Under the pieces are notes generated by a model, which was not told the origin of the DNA, did not search any database, and was given only the letters and a program-made list of their open reading frames with translations. Shown one piece after another: positions 42,801 to 50,837 of a DNA stretch of 64,000 nucleotides. The stretch lies in NCBI RefSeq assembly GCF_014650495.1, contig NZ_BMVB01000020.1:55344-119343 (forward strand), written 5' to 3'. A program made the translations under genes and the position numbers. Source of the DNA: Streptomyces cinnamoneus (lineage in GTDB: Bacteria > Actinomycetota > Actinomycetes > Streptomycetales > Streptomycetaceae). Numbering within the stretch: the stretch's first letter is position 1; each line of letters opens with the position of its first letter.

Positions 42801-44756
42801 CTCGAAGGTGATCCAGTGGCCGTTCCGGTCCGTCACCTGCTCCAGCAGGCACATCTCTTCGCCGCCGTACGGTGCGAAATGCGACGTGCGCCCGCTCCCC
42901 GGGTCGGTGACGACGTAGCCGCGGCCGTCCTCGGCGCAGCTCAGCGGCCAGCGCGGGCCGTTCGTCGGCAGTGTCGGAACGCCCGGCGCCGGATGCGGGT
43001 AGCTGAGCAGCTTGCCGTCCTCGCAGACGAACACCACGCCCGGGGAGTCGATCTCCAGGCGCTGGTCCGCCGTGCTCGCCCACGAACGTCCCAGCCAGCG
43101 GCCCGCCCGGTAGTGCGAATGCACGCGGCGGGTGAAGAGGAGCGGCAGGGCCGACGGCAAGGAGACATCGGTCTGGGGCAGGAACATGTACCCCGTGGCG
43201 AGGTCGACCGGGTCCGTATTGCCGACGGCCTTCTGTCCGTCCGCCTGCCCCGTGGCCTCCGGGTTCTCGTCGGCGTGCGCCCGTGCCGCGCCCTTCTCGG
43301 CGCCGGTTTCCGCTCCCGGCCCCGCTCCCGCTCCGTCGTGCGGGCCGGCCTTCGACGCGCCGGACTCGGCTGCCTCCTGCGTCGCACCCGCCACACGGGC
43401 CTCGCTCTCGGCAGCATCCTGTCCGGCGATACGGGTGGTGCTCTCGGCCGCCTCTTGCGTCGCTGCGCGCGCTTCGCCCTCGGTGGCCTCCCGCCCAGCC
43501 GTGCGGGTGCCGCTCTCGGCCGCGCCCCGTCCGGCCGCGCGTGCTCCGCTCCCGGCCGCCGCCTGCTCACTCCTGGTGGCCGCGGCCTCGGCTGCCTGCT
43601 GTGTCGCCCTCCTCGTCCCCGCCGCCACCCCTGCCCGCGCACCGGCGCTGCCGCCGCCCGTGGCCAGGGCCAACGCGATGTTGCCGCCGAGCCGGCCCTC
43701 CGCCTCGCGGGGGTCCGTGCCCCAGCCGTCGCCGAGCAACGCGCCGGGCAGCCGTTCGGGGTGCGATGCGATGGACAGAATGCCCGTCGCGGTGTTGGAA
43801 AGGCCGGTGGCGTACTCCGCGGGGTGAGTGAGGTTGTGTATGTCGAACGGGTTCACGCTGCGGGCGGTCCGCACCATGTCCGTACCCGCGCGCAATGCGC
43901 CGCCGGCGTAGTGCATCCCCTCCACCATGCCGCCGTCGCGCAGGTCGAGGGCGTCGGCCTTCATCCGGTCGGAGAACTTCGGGGTCCGGGGCGCGTTCGC
44001 GACCGCGCCTTCGATCGTCGACTTCGCGGTGTCCGCGGCCGCGTCACGCTGCCTGCGGGCATCGGCCAGCAGCCGCTGGGCTTCCTCCATGTCGGCCTTA
44101 CCGGGCTGGCCGGGCTTCTCGGGCCGGGGGCCGGGGTCCTGGGCGTGGCTGAGCTTCAGGTTGTAGGCGATCGCCTTGGCGTTGTAGTCGTCTACCACCT
44201 TCTTGTTGGCTTCCTGGCCCCTCTTCCACAGCTGTACCGCCTCCCTCGCCTGGGTCTGCGCCCAGGTGACGGTGTGGGCGTACGACTCCAGGGCCCGGGC
44301 TGCCGCCTCGAAGGCGTCGGCGGCCTGAGCCCACCTCTTCGGCTGCTCGACGAAGGCGGTGGTGAAGGCATCGGCGCCCTCGCCCTTCCAGCCCGTCGCA
44401 CGGACCTGCTGCAAGGCGTCGTGGGTGCCATTGAAGGAAGAGTGGAAGTTACGCAGGTGGGTGACGGTGGCCTCGATCTGCCCGACGTCGCCGTGCAGCA
44501 GCTCCTTGGGGTCCTCGCTCTGGCCGAGCTGATGCTCACCGACGACGGCACCGAGGTCCGAGGCGGTCTCGTCGCCCCAGCGCTCGACCTTGTCCGCCGT
44601 CCCGTGCGCACCGACCATGTCCAGGCCGTCGGCGACGAAGTCGGTGCCCTTGTCGACGACCTTGCCGGCCGCCTTCTTGGTGTTGTCGAAACCCTTCTCG
44701 ACGAGCTCTCCGGCCTTGTTGAAGCCCTGCTCGGCCAGGTCCCAGGGGCCGCTCAC
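39813..44756 (-). CDS. RHS-repeat polymorphic toxin with T7SS-type N-terminus
   Basis: 1,647 residues from a GTG at 44756 that overlaps the upstream stop (GTGA). Residues 1 to about 340 are helical with a WXG-like region, as in putative T7SS-secreted RHS proteins. An Ala/Glu/Ser/Thr-rich linker with repeated AAES/ATEGEAR units follows, then a DUF6531-type entry (DPVDLATGYMFLPQTDVSLP). Many YD repeats (RYGYTDGNLTDVVNSTGRPL-like) form the cocoon, ending at RYVSVDPLGLAP. The final 113 residues (from PYAEDEVPIFKAP) are the toxin tip, of no family I can name with certainty. Confidence 0.9.
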   Translation of the reverse strand: MSGPWDLAEQGFNKAGELVEKGFDNTKKAAGKVVDKGTDFVADGLDMVGAHGTADKVERWGDETASDLGAVVGEHQLGQSEDPKELLHGDVGQIEATVTHLRNFHSSFNGTHDALQQVRATGWKGEGADAFTTAFVEQPKRWAQAADAFEAAARALESYAHTVTWAQTQAREAVQLWKRGQEANKKVVDDYNAKAIAYNLKLSHAQDPGPRPEKPGQPGKADMEEAQRLLADARRQRDAAADTAKSTIEGAVANAPRTPKFSDRMKADALDLRDGGMVEGMHYAGGALRAGTDMVRTARSVNPFDIHNLTHPAEYATGLSNTATGILSIASHPERLPGALLGDGWGTDPREAEGRLGGNIALALATGGGSAGARAGVAAGTRRATQQAAEAAATRSEQAAAGSGARAAGRGAAESGTRTAGREATEGEARAATQEAAESTTRIAGQDAAESEARVAGATQEAAESGASKAGPHDGAGAGPGAETGAEKGAARAHADENPEATGQADGQKAVGNTDPVDLATGYMFLPQTDVSLPSALPLLFTRRVHSHYRAGRWLGRSWASTADQRLEIDSPGVVFVCEDGKLLSYPHPAPGVPTLPTNGPRWPLSCAEDGRGYVVTDPGSGRTSHFAPYGGEEMCLLEQVTDRNGHWITFEYEADGTPIAIAHSAGYRIRITTEAGRITALHLAGGGPDGSDAELIRYGYTDGNLTDVVNSTGRPLRFGYDDRRRVTSWTDRNGSHYTYEYDERDRCVFETGAEGHMAARIEYGEPDPRTGLRTTTLVDATGQTHQHVFNDAMQLVAEVDPNGAVTRMQWDRRDRLLSHTDPLGRTTAYRYDADGRLTAVVRPDGREATATYTEYGRPETVTGADGTVWRHTYDAAGNRTSTTGPTGAVTRFGYDEAGHPASVTDAQGNTTHLRCDRAGLPVEVTDPLGGVTTYRRDAFGRVTAVIDPLGAMTRMQWSVEGHLVRRVEPDGASQSWTYDGEGNCITHTDAVGGVTTYEYTHFDKMCARTGPDGVRYEFEHDALLQLTQVRNPQGLTWSYAYDPAGRLVSETDFDGRTLTYAHDAAGQLIARTNGLGQEITYEHDVLGRTVAKNADGAVTTYAHDAAGRLLEAAGPDATLVYGRDRLGRVKSETTNGRTLTFGYDELGRRTRRVTPGGAVSTWTYDAGGRRASLTASGRTFDIEHDAVGREIARHFGEDVTLAREWDAAGRLRSQAVTAGGTSVQRRNYRYRRDGYLAGIDDRTFDLDAAGRVTAVTAPDWQERYAYDEAGNQTAASWPADHPGAEAQGTREYAGTRIVRAGRIRYEHDAQGRVVLRQKTRLSRKPDTWRYEWDAEDRLTAVVTPDGTRWRYLYDPLGRRVAKERLSESGEVTERVDFTWDGPTLAEQTTTSRELPNPVTLTWDHDGLRPVSQTERISAADAPQHEIDSRFFAIVTDLVGTPTELVDESGTVAWRTRATLWGTTTWPRDSATYTPLRFPGQYFDPETGLHYNFHRHYDPETGRYVSVDPLGLAPAPNAATYIHNPHVWADPLGLAPYAEDEVPIFKAPARGKGEYHNQNGYLEEDFPGGPHDPYQNGMAYFAQKRELAEKYAAHYGEGVIEVRIPAGEYEEHFRKFEHPYEGGPLVELEIPNTHVERLNQYPREWHR

Positions 44757-45352
44757 CGGTAGTCCTCGATCTTGCTCGCCACGTCCCGGGCCAGCTTGTA
44801 GCCGGACTGCGGGCTGCCGGGCACGACGGTGCTGCTCTTGAGGTCGTCCACCGTCCTCGACCACGATTCCTTGGCGTTCTTGCCCGCCGTGGCGAAGGAC
44901 TCGTCGCTGTAGTCGGCGTCACGGATGGCCGTGACGGGGTTGTCGGCGAGCACGTCCTTGACGGACATGGCCTCTACCTGGTCCTCCGTCAGGTGCGGGT
45001 TGCCCATGGCGGCGTTGACGGTGACCTTGAAGGTGTCCTTCAAGTACTGGTCGACCTCCTGGTAGTAGCCCGCCGCCAGCCCCACGCGGTGCGCGAACTC
45101 GCTCGCGTCCTGGACCAGGGCACGGACTCCCCAGTCCCACCGGTTGCAGAAGGTCTTGAGCGAGGCCGCCAGGCCCTCGTGCCCCGCCACCAGGCCGGAC
45201 AGGGCGAGCTCGTCGAAGCCGCGCCCCACGGCGGCCGCGCCCGGCCCCGACACCGTCTTCATCTCGCCGATCGCGGCGTTGATGCTTTTGGCCACGTCCC
45301 TGAGGGCGGCCTTGCTCGCCTCTATGCCGTCGCCGCCACCGCCACCGCTCAC
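44753..45352 (-). CDS. WXG-type ESX partner of the RHS toxin
   Basis: 199 residues from a GTG at 45352. It begins Gly-rich (SGGGGGDGIEASKAAL), then forms long helices (RDVAKSINAAIGEMKTVSG, AASLKTFCNRWDWGVRALVQ) with a Trp-rich turn, like type VII substrate helical hairpins. It is coupled by 4-base overlaps to the SseB-like gene upstream and the RHS gene downstream. It probably pairs with the toxin's N-terminus for export. Confidence 0.75.
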   Translation of the reverse strand: MSGGGGGDGIEASKAALRDVAKSINAAIGEMKTVSGPGAAAVGRGFDELALSGLVAGHEGLAASLKTFCNRWDWGVRALVQDASEFAHRVGLAAGYYQEVDQYLKDTFKVTVNAAMGNPHLTEDQVEAMSVKDVLADNPVTAIRDADYSDESFATAGKNAKESWSRTVDDLKSSTVVPGSPQSGYKLARDVASKIEDYR

Positions 45353-45867
45353 TGTGCTCCCGCCCCCTCGACGTTGTTGATGCTGTTGACGCTGTTGACG
45401 CTGTTGACGCTGTTGACGCTGTTGACGCTGTTGACGCTGTTGACGCTGTTGACGAAACGATTCTCCGGGACGTCCAACGCGACCTCGTCCGGCACGATCC
45501 CCCGCACCGGCGGGAACATCATCGGCCGCTCACTCCCGACGTCCAGGGCCACTCCGGCAGGCCCACCGACCTGCGGGACGACAACATCCAACAACCGCGC
45601 CCCGAGCACGGACCGATACCGCCACTCCCCGTCCTCGGCCAGACCGCGCACCACCGCGAACCGGGCCAGAGCCGCTTCGTCCGTGAACGCGCAGACCCAG
45701 CGGATGCCGCCGAACTCCACCGACCAGAGCCCGCCCGCCTCGTCGAACGGCACGAGCACGGCGGCACGCCGGAACTCACCGACGAGGGCGGCGGGGTGGC
45801 CTTGGTGGGCGTGGACGGCGGCTATCTGATGCGTAAGGGGCGAGTGGCTGGGCGGCGAGTCGGTCAT
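45349..45867 (-). CDS. SseB-like protein with Asn-Ser-Val repeat tail
   Basis: 172 residues from the ATG at 45867; an ATG at 45921, overlapping the preceding lipoprotein stop, is also open. The body matches SseB N-terminal domains (LVGEFRRAAVLVPFDEAGGL, FGGIRWVCAFTDEAALARFA). The C-terminus is a run of VNS triplets coded by a 9-bp tandem repeat. SseB-like proteins accompany ESX and RHS loci in Streptomyces; their role is unsettled. The 4-base overlap with the ESX partner gene puts it in the toxin operon. Confidence 0.75.
   Translation of the reverse strand: MTDSPPSHSPLTHQIAAVHAHQGHPAALVGEFRRAAVLVPFDEAGGLWSVEFGGIRWVCAFTDEAALARFAVVRGLAEDGEWRYRSVLGARLLDVVVPQVGGPAGVALDVGSERPMMFPPVRGIVPDEVALDVPENRFVNSVNSVNSVNSVNSVNSVNSVNSINNVEGAGAQ
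45376..45456. repeat. 9-bp in-frame tandem repeat
   Basis: GTTGACGCT occurs seven times without a break (45385-45447), flanked by GTTGATGCT and GTTGACGAA. On the coding strand it gives Asn-Ser-Val repeated at the SseB-like protein's C-terminus. Copy number can change without shifting frame. Confidence 0.95.
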
Positions 45868-45910
45868 CGTGGGGAGCCTGGGGGTGCGGTGGGCTGTTGT
45901 CGTGAAGGCG

Positions 45911-46474
45911 TCAGTAGCCATTGGGGTCGACGCCCTCGGGCGCCCTATAGGTGGGGGAAGAGACTGTGAAGTTAATGAGATCCGTCTTGGATGATGTGGC
46001 GTCGGCGCCCTGCCTCGTGCTCCTGATCAGAAGCTCGGCGGCGAGGAAGGAGCCGTCCTTCTCATGGCGCGCCTTGATCTGAAGCTGCTGCGCTCTGGAG
46101 TTTGCAGGCCCGTAGTGTGTGATCTTCCAGCCGCGCTTAGGAAGTTCCTGACGAAGCCGCTCGAAGCCGCTCGTCAAGGCATCTGGCGACATCTTCCAGA
46201 TCGACCAGTCGTGCTGGACCGAGTAGTCGCCCTCCCGCTTGTCGACGGTCTGTATCGCCGGACCGCCGGCTGTGGCCTCACCCTGCAGGCCCGTGCTGTC
46301 CAACACCCCACTCGACAGGCTGCCCACTACTTTCATGGCCTCCTTGGGGTGAACCGTTTTCAGGTCACGTGAGCGTGAGCTCGATTCAGACTTATCCGGC
46401 TCGACACCCATAGAACTGCACCCCGTCACACAGGTAAGAGTCAGCAGCAAAGCAGCAATGGTTCGCGTACGCAT
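45911..46474 (-). CDS. Lipoprotein of the toxin locus (first)
   Basis: 187 residues. The N-terminus is a lipoprotein signal (MRTRTIAALLLTLTCVTGC). After a Ser/Asp-rich linker, the body has SIWKMSPDALTSGFERLRQE followed by LPKRGWKITHYGPA, then a beta-rich C-terminal half. The pattern of helix, GW/GY and strand is shared with the second lipoprotein at 46770-47354, suggesting paralogy. Membrane-anchored lipoproteins in toxin operons often protect the producer. Confidence 0.78.
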   Translation of the reverse strand: MRTRTIAALLLTLTCVTGCSSMGVEPDKSESSSRSRDLKTVHPKEAMKVVGSLSSGVLDSTGLQGEATAGGPAIQTVDKREGDYSVQHDWSIWKMSPDALTSGFERLRQELPKRGWKITHYGPANSRAQQLQIKARHEKDGSFLAAELLIRSTRQGADATSSKTDLINFTVSSPTYRAPEGVDPNGY

Positions 46475-46639
46475 GGAAAACGACCTCACGCCATTTCGAC
46501 CGTTTAATGGGCACCGAATCATCGGTCCGACGGCACGACGAAGTCCACGCCGGTCTTCCAGTGCCACTCTCTCTCTTCCCGTGGCTGAACTGACCCTAGA
46601 AGCCGACATCCTTGCCCCCCCACAGCCCTCTGGTTCCAT

Positions 46640-46732
46640 ATCTGCCCGCCCGGCCACGACGCCTGGGGCTTCGGCGACGACCCGTACCTCTTCGTCGACC
46701 GGTAAGGCTTCGCCGACTACGCGAAGCGCTAG
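46640..46732 (+). pseudogene. 3'-end fragment of the cupin gene
   Basis: Frame-matched copy of the last 31 codons of the cupin at 39038-39400, with a TAA where the intact gene has CAG (CGGTAA for TGGCAG) and no 5' part. The true stop codon is preserved. It forms a direct repeat with the intact gene about 7.3 kb away. Confidence 0.85.
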
Positions 46733-46769
46733 GCGTCGCAGCCCCACTCAAGGCATGAGTCGATGCCTG

Positions 46770-47354
46770 CTACCCGGCAGGAGGTGCCACCGGAGCCTTC
46801 GCCGACCAGAAGTCCGACCGCTGGTCCGGATACGGAATGTCGGAACCTGCATAATTTGGACCGTTTGGCTCTGTCTTGGGCGGGGACACATCACTCTTTT
46901 CGAGGCAGGGCGTCACGAGGTCGAAAAATGCTTGCCCCTTGTCGCCGAACTCCAGGCTCATCCGAAAATCGTCCGGAGTCGAAGCGAATATCGCCGGGTT
47001 CTCCTTGTGGGCGCTCGCCCCGGTAATGCTGTAGCCGCTCTTGCGCCAGTGACGCTCGACGACCCCGAGGAAACTGCCACGCCGCTCTTCGGAGATTATG
47101 GTCATGACCGCGCGCCGACGGGTGACAGAGCCACTGGTTGAGCCGCCGCAGCCTCCCTGCGTCGATTCACCATGCGTCCATTTAATCGAAGGATCGATGG
47201 CAGTCAGCGTCTCGTCGAGGATCCTGTCGGCCCGGTCAGCACCCTGCCGCATATCCATGCCAGCTTTCCCTTCACGCTCGCTTCCGGAGCCATCAGCCCC
47301 GCAACCGGACAACGCCAAAGCAGTGATCAGCATAACAGCCGTGCGGAACTTCAT
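46770..47354 (-). CDS. Lipoprotein coupled to the T7SS hydrolase
   Basis: 194 residues with a lipobox (MKFRTAVMLITALALSGCGA). A helical stretch (RQGADRADRILDETLTAIDP), a Cys in GESTQGGCGGS, then FLGVVERHWRKSGYSITGAS and a beta segment (DDFRMSLEFGDKGQAFFDLV) follow. Its ATG overlaps the stop of the alpha/beta-hydrolase gene (ATGA). By analogy with lipoprotein immunities of type VII lipase toxins it may protect against that enzyme; this is inference. Confidence 0.78.
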   Translation of the reverse strand: MKFRTAVMLITALALSGCGADGSGSEREGKAGMDMRQGADRADRILDETLTAIDPSIKWTHGESTQGGCGGSTSGSVTRRRAVMTIISEERRGSFLGVVERHWRKSGYSITGASAHKENPAIFASTPDDFRMSLEFGDKGQAFFDLVTPCLEKSDVSPPKTEPNGPNYAGSDIPYPDQRSDFWSAKAPVAPPAG

Positions 47355-49132
47355 CGCGGCTTCTCCGGGGTAATGAGGTCTGAGCGACCAGCAACTATGA
47401 CGCCGATATTGCGCGCTGATTGCGGATCCCTCCCTGGATCGAAGTACTGGGAATGGCCGGGCATAAATCCATGACCTCCCATCACCGGCACGGGACCGTC
47501 GTCCACTTTGAATCTACGGGCGCCAAATGCCTTGCTCGCCGGATCCTTGCCGAACCAGTTCTCGTCGTCCTCGCCCGCCGCCCCCGCCGCCTCGTGGGCA
47601 AGGCGACCTCCCCACGGGCCAAAGAGATACGTAGCGACGCCAGTAGCAGTTACATCCTTCCAGGAAGGAGCCTTGGACACTGGATCATTTTCCGCAGCGC
47701 CCACAAAGACATGATCCTTGCCGACGCCGAGGTCCGATGCCTTGTCAACACCAGTGCCTGGACTACCGAGAATAATAACGTCATCTGCCGGAATGCCACC
47801 CGGACGCTGAGAGGCCATCCCGACAGTAAGGGAACCGTAAGAGTGCCCGATAGCTGTCACGTGCAAGTCTCTGTTCTGACTCGTAGCGTGAACACCGTCG
47901 AGGAACCGGTCATAATCCCGCGCCCCGTCCTTTGCCTTCCCGTCCATGGCAACGTCGGCATTAGAGAATCCTCTATCGGTACCCATGAGTGGCGCGTCGT
48001 ATCCGAGCCACACAATGGACGCACTCGACTTGTTGTACTTTTGGGCCTCAAGGGCAGTCTGCTGCGCACGCTCCACGCACCCGTCAGCGAAGTCTTTATC
48101 CAGCTTCGTACCTAGGCCTGGCACATAGGCAGAGACGTTCTTTGACGTGTCAGGGTCGCCATAAGAAATAATTGCGCGACCATTCCCCTGATCGCTGATA
48201 CCCAAGAGGAACATGGGAGGCTGGGACCCGGATCTCAGCTTCTCATCAATTACCTTGAGGCCTTCAAGTTGCTCAGTGGACTTGCCATCCGACCGCCCTT
48301 CCAACTTCCCCATCAGAATGGGCAGGTATTCTCGATTCGCCCTGTCACGTACTGCGGAGGGGATCCCATCAAGATTGCCGACCTGGTCAGGGAATAGCGT
48401 AATAAGCTCTTCTTTTCTTTCCCCCGACTGCTTGCTCCACCACTCAGCGTTCTCTTTGGGGGACTTCCCCTTTCGACTCTTCAGATCGGATGGATGCCTG
48501 GCCGTAGCCGCTTGGACATCACTCAGGTCCCGCGCGACATCCGCCCAGTCGGTGTTTTTGAGGTCGGCGTCCGTCCTCAGCTTGGCCAGGGCTCTGGCGA
48601 AGCGACCGTCAATCTCGTTCGCTTCCTTGAGCGCATCGCCGATTCGGTTGGCGATATCCTGAGCCTTGGCCTGGTTGGGGTCCGGGGCACTGTCCGGCTT
48701 CATCAGCGAGGGCATGGCACCGGAGGCAGCCGGTGTCGGGAGAAGCGGAGACGGAGTCCCCTGGGGTTTCGGGTATTCGACTGAACCGTCAGGCCTGACC
48801 GTGAACTTCAGTCCCTGCGCTTCTTCAAGTGCCTGCTTGAGCTTTCGCTGCGGACCTGCCAGTTCCTCGGCAAGTCCGCTGAGAGCCGTACGGATCAATC
48901 CGCCCTCAGCATGGATGTACTGGTAGTTCTTGCTCAACCTGTCAAGATCACGCAAGACCGCGGACGCAGCAGAGCCTTGCTGTGTGGCGCGCAGCTTGCT
49001 GAGCATGTCGTGGTCTACGCGCTCCCGATATGCTTGGGCACGATGGCTCACCGCACTCCAACCGGCGGCCGCCTTCGTGAACTTGACGGTATCGAGGTTA
49101 GCGAGCTCTTCGATGGTGACCATCGGCGTCAC
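47351..49132 (-). CDS. Alpha/beta hydrolase (DUF1023) with T7SS helical N-terminus
   Basis: About 593 residues from a GTG at 49132 that overlaps the upstream stop; an ATG three codons in is equally possible. Residues 1-120 are long helices like WXG/LXG targeting domains (VKFTKAAAGWSAVSHRAQAY). The catalytic domain, from about residue 250, has a DUF1023 layout with nucleophile GHSYGS near residue 435, VIILGSPGTGVDKA and a late His in GGHGFMPGHSQYF. Likely an exported lipase or esterase effector. The gene is clearly less GC-rich than the xanthine dehydrogenase genes nearby. Confidence 0.83.
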   Translation of the reverse strand: MTPMVTIEELANLDTVKFTKAAAGWSAVSHRAQAYRERVDHDMLSKLRATQQGSAASAVLRDLDRLSKNYQYIHAEGGLIRTALSGLAEELAGPQRKLKQALEEAQGLKFTVRPDGSVEYPKPQGTPSPLLPTPAASGAMPSLMKPDSAPDPNQAKAQDIANRIGDALKEANEIDGRFARALAKLRTDADLKNTDWADVARDLSDVQAATARHPSDLKSRKGKSPKENAEWWSKQSGERKEELITLFPDQVGNLDGIPSAVRDRANREYLPILMGKLEGRSDGKSTEQLEGLKVIDEKLRSGSQPPMFLLGISDQGNGRAIISYGDPDTSKNVSAYVPGLGTKLDKDFADGCVERAQQTALEAQKYNKSSASIVWLGYDAPLMGTDRGFSNADVAMDGKAKDGARDYDRFLDGVHATSQNRDLHVTAIGHSYGSLTVGMASQRPGGIPADDVIILGSPGTGVDKASDLGVGKDHVFVGAAENDPVSKAPSWKDVTATGVATYLFGPWGGRLAHEAAGAAGEDDENWFGKDPASKAFGARRFKVDDGPVPVMGGHGFMPGHSQYFDPGRDPQSARNIGVIVAGRSDLITPEKPR

Positions 49133-49566
49133 TTCCCCGCCTTCGACACGCTGGGCGTCCAGGGCTTGTTGTAGTCGTTGATCCTGGAACCAGTCGCTTG
49201 GAACGACGCCTTGACCTGCACTTCGTTCTCACCGAAAGCCGTACCTGCCTTTTTCAGGTCGCCGTCGAGACGCTTGCACTCGTCGCGAACAGCGCTGAGG
49301 CGGGCTTCCCAGCCCCCGAGAATGGCGCTCAGAGCGGCCGCACTCGCGAAGCCCGCGGTTCCCGACTTGATCCCGTCGTGGGCATGGCTCAGGTCCCTGA
49401 GGGCCGTGTCCATGCCTTGGTTCAGCTCACCGGCGACGCCGCCGGCGGTGGTCCAGGGCCAAACACTCGCCTTGTGAACGTCCCCACCTCCACCGCCTCC
49501 GGAGCCGGCGGAGGCCAGGAGTATGTGGGCCTCCTTGCTCTGCTGGGGGATTTGGGCATCCGTCAT
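49129..49566 (-). CDS. WXG100-like T7SS substrate/partner
   Basis: 145 residues: a short acidic start, a Gly run (GSGGGGGGDVHKASVWPWTT), then two helices (ELNQGMDTALRDLSHAHDGI and LSAVRDECKRLDGDLKKAGT) around GGWEARL, a WXG-type turn. It is coupled by overlap to the hydrolase gene and probably forms its export partner. Confidence 0.78.
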   Translation of the reverse strand: MTDAQIPQQSKEAHILLASAGSGGGGGGDVHKASVWPWTTAGGVAGELNQGMDTALRDLSHAHDGIKSGTAGFASAAALSAILGGWEARLSAVRDECKRLDGDLKKAGTAFGENEVQVKASFQATGSRINDYNKPWTPSVSKAGK

Positions 49567-49621
49567 CGTGGCCTCGGTGATGGGTAGGTGGGGGCAGTGG
49601 CTGGCAGAGTCTCGGTGACGT

Positions 49622-50824
49622 CTACCGGGATGGGTGTGTGCGGCGGCGTGTGGCGAAGATGAGCAGAGGAACGCCGATCACCGCCACGGCGGCCAGGGCG
49701 ATGCCAGCAATCAGGACGTTGCGCTTGGTGCTGCCGTCGCTCTTGCCGGCGGCGGCTTGGGGAGCGCCGGTGCCTCCGGTGGTGGGGGCCGGGGTCGGTG
49801 AGGCGGTAGCCAGTTCCGGGAGCGGGCTCACGTTCGCGGGCCCCGGGTCGCCGGGGTCTTTCAGGGCGATGCGGGGGCGGACGACGCCGTAGCCGATGAA
49901 GTCACTGCGCTTCTCGCCGCTTTTGGGGCCGCCGGCGGTGTTGATGAGCACGCGGAGAACTTGGTTGGCGGTCCAGTCGGGGTGGGCGGACCAGATGAGA
50001 GCGGCGGAGGCGGAGGCCAGGGCGGTAGCGTCGCTGGTGCCGTGCCTTCGGCAGAGGCCGGTGCCACCCCTGCAGGTGGCGATGATGTTTTCGCCGGGGG
50101 CGGCAAGGTCTACCTGCGGACCATGTTCGGACTCCGCTGTGGCCCGGATGTCCTGATCAACTGCGGCTACGCCCACCACCCCTGGGTGCCCTGCTGGGTA
50201 GACAACTGGGTTGCCCTTCTCGCCCGAGTTGCCGACACCAGCAAAAATCAGCTTGCCCTTTGAGATGGCATATTCAACGGCCTTGGCTTCCTCTGCGCTC
50301 TCCACCCGGCCTGCCAGTGAAATGTTGATGACCTTGGCATCGGAATCTGCCGCGTAGCGGATCGCCGAAGTCACGGATGTACCGGCTAGCACCTCCAGCC
50401 CGACGGCCTTATCGGTTGCCACTCGCAAAGGAAGGATCTTGACGCCCGGGGCGAGTCCGAATGAACCATCGCCGCCATTGCCCTTCCCTGTTCCTGCGAT
50501 GAGAGTAGCCATCGCCGATCCGTGACCGTCGTAGTCCGATTGAGCATCGCCTTCCATGCCCGAGAAGTCCTTTCCGGGAAGGACTTGCCCTTCGAGGTCC
50601 GGAAGTTTCGAGTCAACGCCACTGTCAACAACAGCCACTGTCACGCCAGCGCCAGTTGTTCTGTTCCACATCTCCTCAGCATGCATCGCATCCAGATGCC
50701 ACTGCTGAGAGCGGACAGTGTCTGCCTGGGCCGGTTCGATACAGATGACGAGCATGAGAAACGCAGCCCCAGCGCACAGCGCATTTCTCCAACTACGCCC
50801 ACCTACGGGGAAGTTTCGATGCAT
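49622..50824 (-). CDS. mycP: Mycosin, type VII secretion-associated S8 serine protease
   Basis: 400 residues from the ATG at 50824. Signal peptide (ALCAGAAFLMLVICIEPAQA), subtilase domain with catalytic Asp67 (VAVVDSGVDS), His101 (YDGHGSAMATLIAG) and Ser264 (HGTSDATALASASAALIWS), then a Pro/Thr linker and a C-terminal membrane helix (VLIAGIALAAVAVIGVPLL) with an RRR tail. Mycosins hold the ESX channel complex together at the outer face of the membrane. It is encoded directly after the PPE-like gene. Confidence 0.93.
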   Translation of the reverse strand: MHRNFPVGGRSWRNALCAGAAFLMLVICIEPAQADTVRSQQWHLDAMHAEEMWNRTTGAGVTVAVVDSGVDSKLPDLEGQVLPGKDFSGMEGDAQSDYDGHGSAMATLIAGTGKGNGGDGSFGLAPGVKILPLRVATDKAVGLEVLAGTSVTSAIRYAADSDAKVINISLAGRVESAEEAKAVEYAISKGKLIFAGVGNSGEKGNPVVYPAGHPGVVGVAAVDQDIRATAESEHGPQVDLAAPGENIIATCRGGTGLCRRHGTSDATALASASAALIWSAHPDWTANQVLRVLINTAGGPKSGEKRSDFIGYGVVRPRIALKDPGDPGPANVSPLPELATASPTPAPTTGGTGAPQAAAGKSDGSTKRNVLIAGIALAAVAVIGVPLLIFATRRRTHPSR

Positions 50825-50837
50825 ATCCGTTCCGGCC

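Noticed and set aside
39729..44762. A 1,677-codon open frame antisense to the RHS gene
   Set aside because: It mirrors the RHS frame, has no ribosome site, and its translation is Arg/Val/Pro-rich without domains. High third-position GC keeps antisense frames open.
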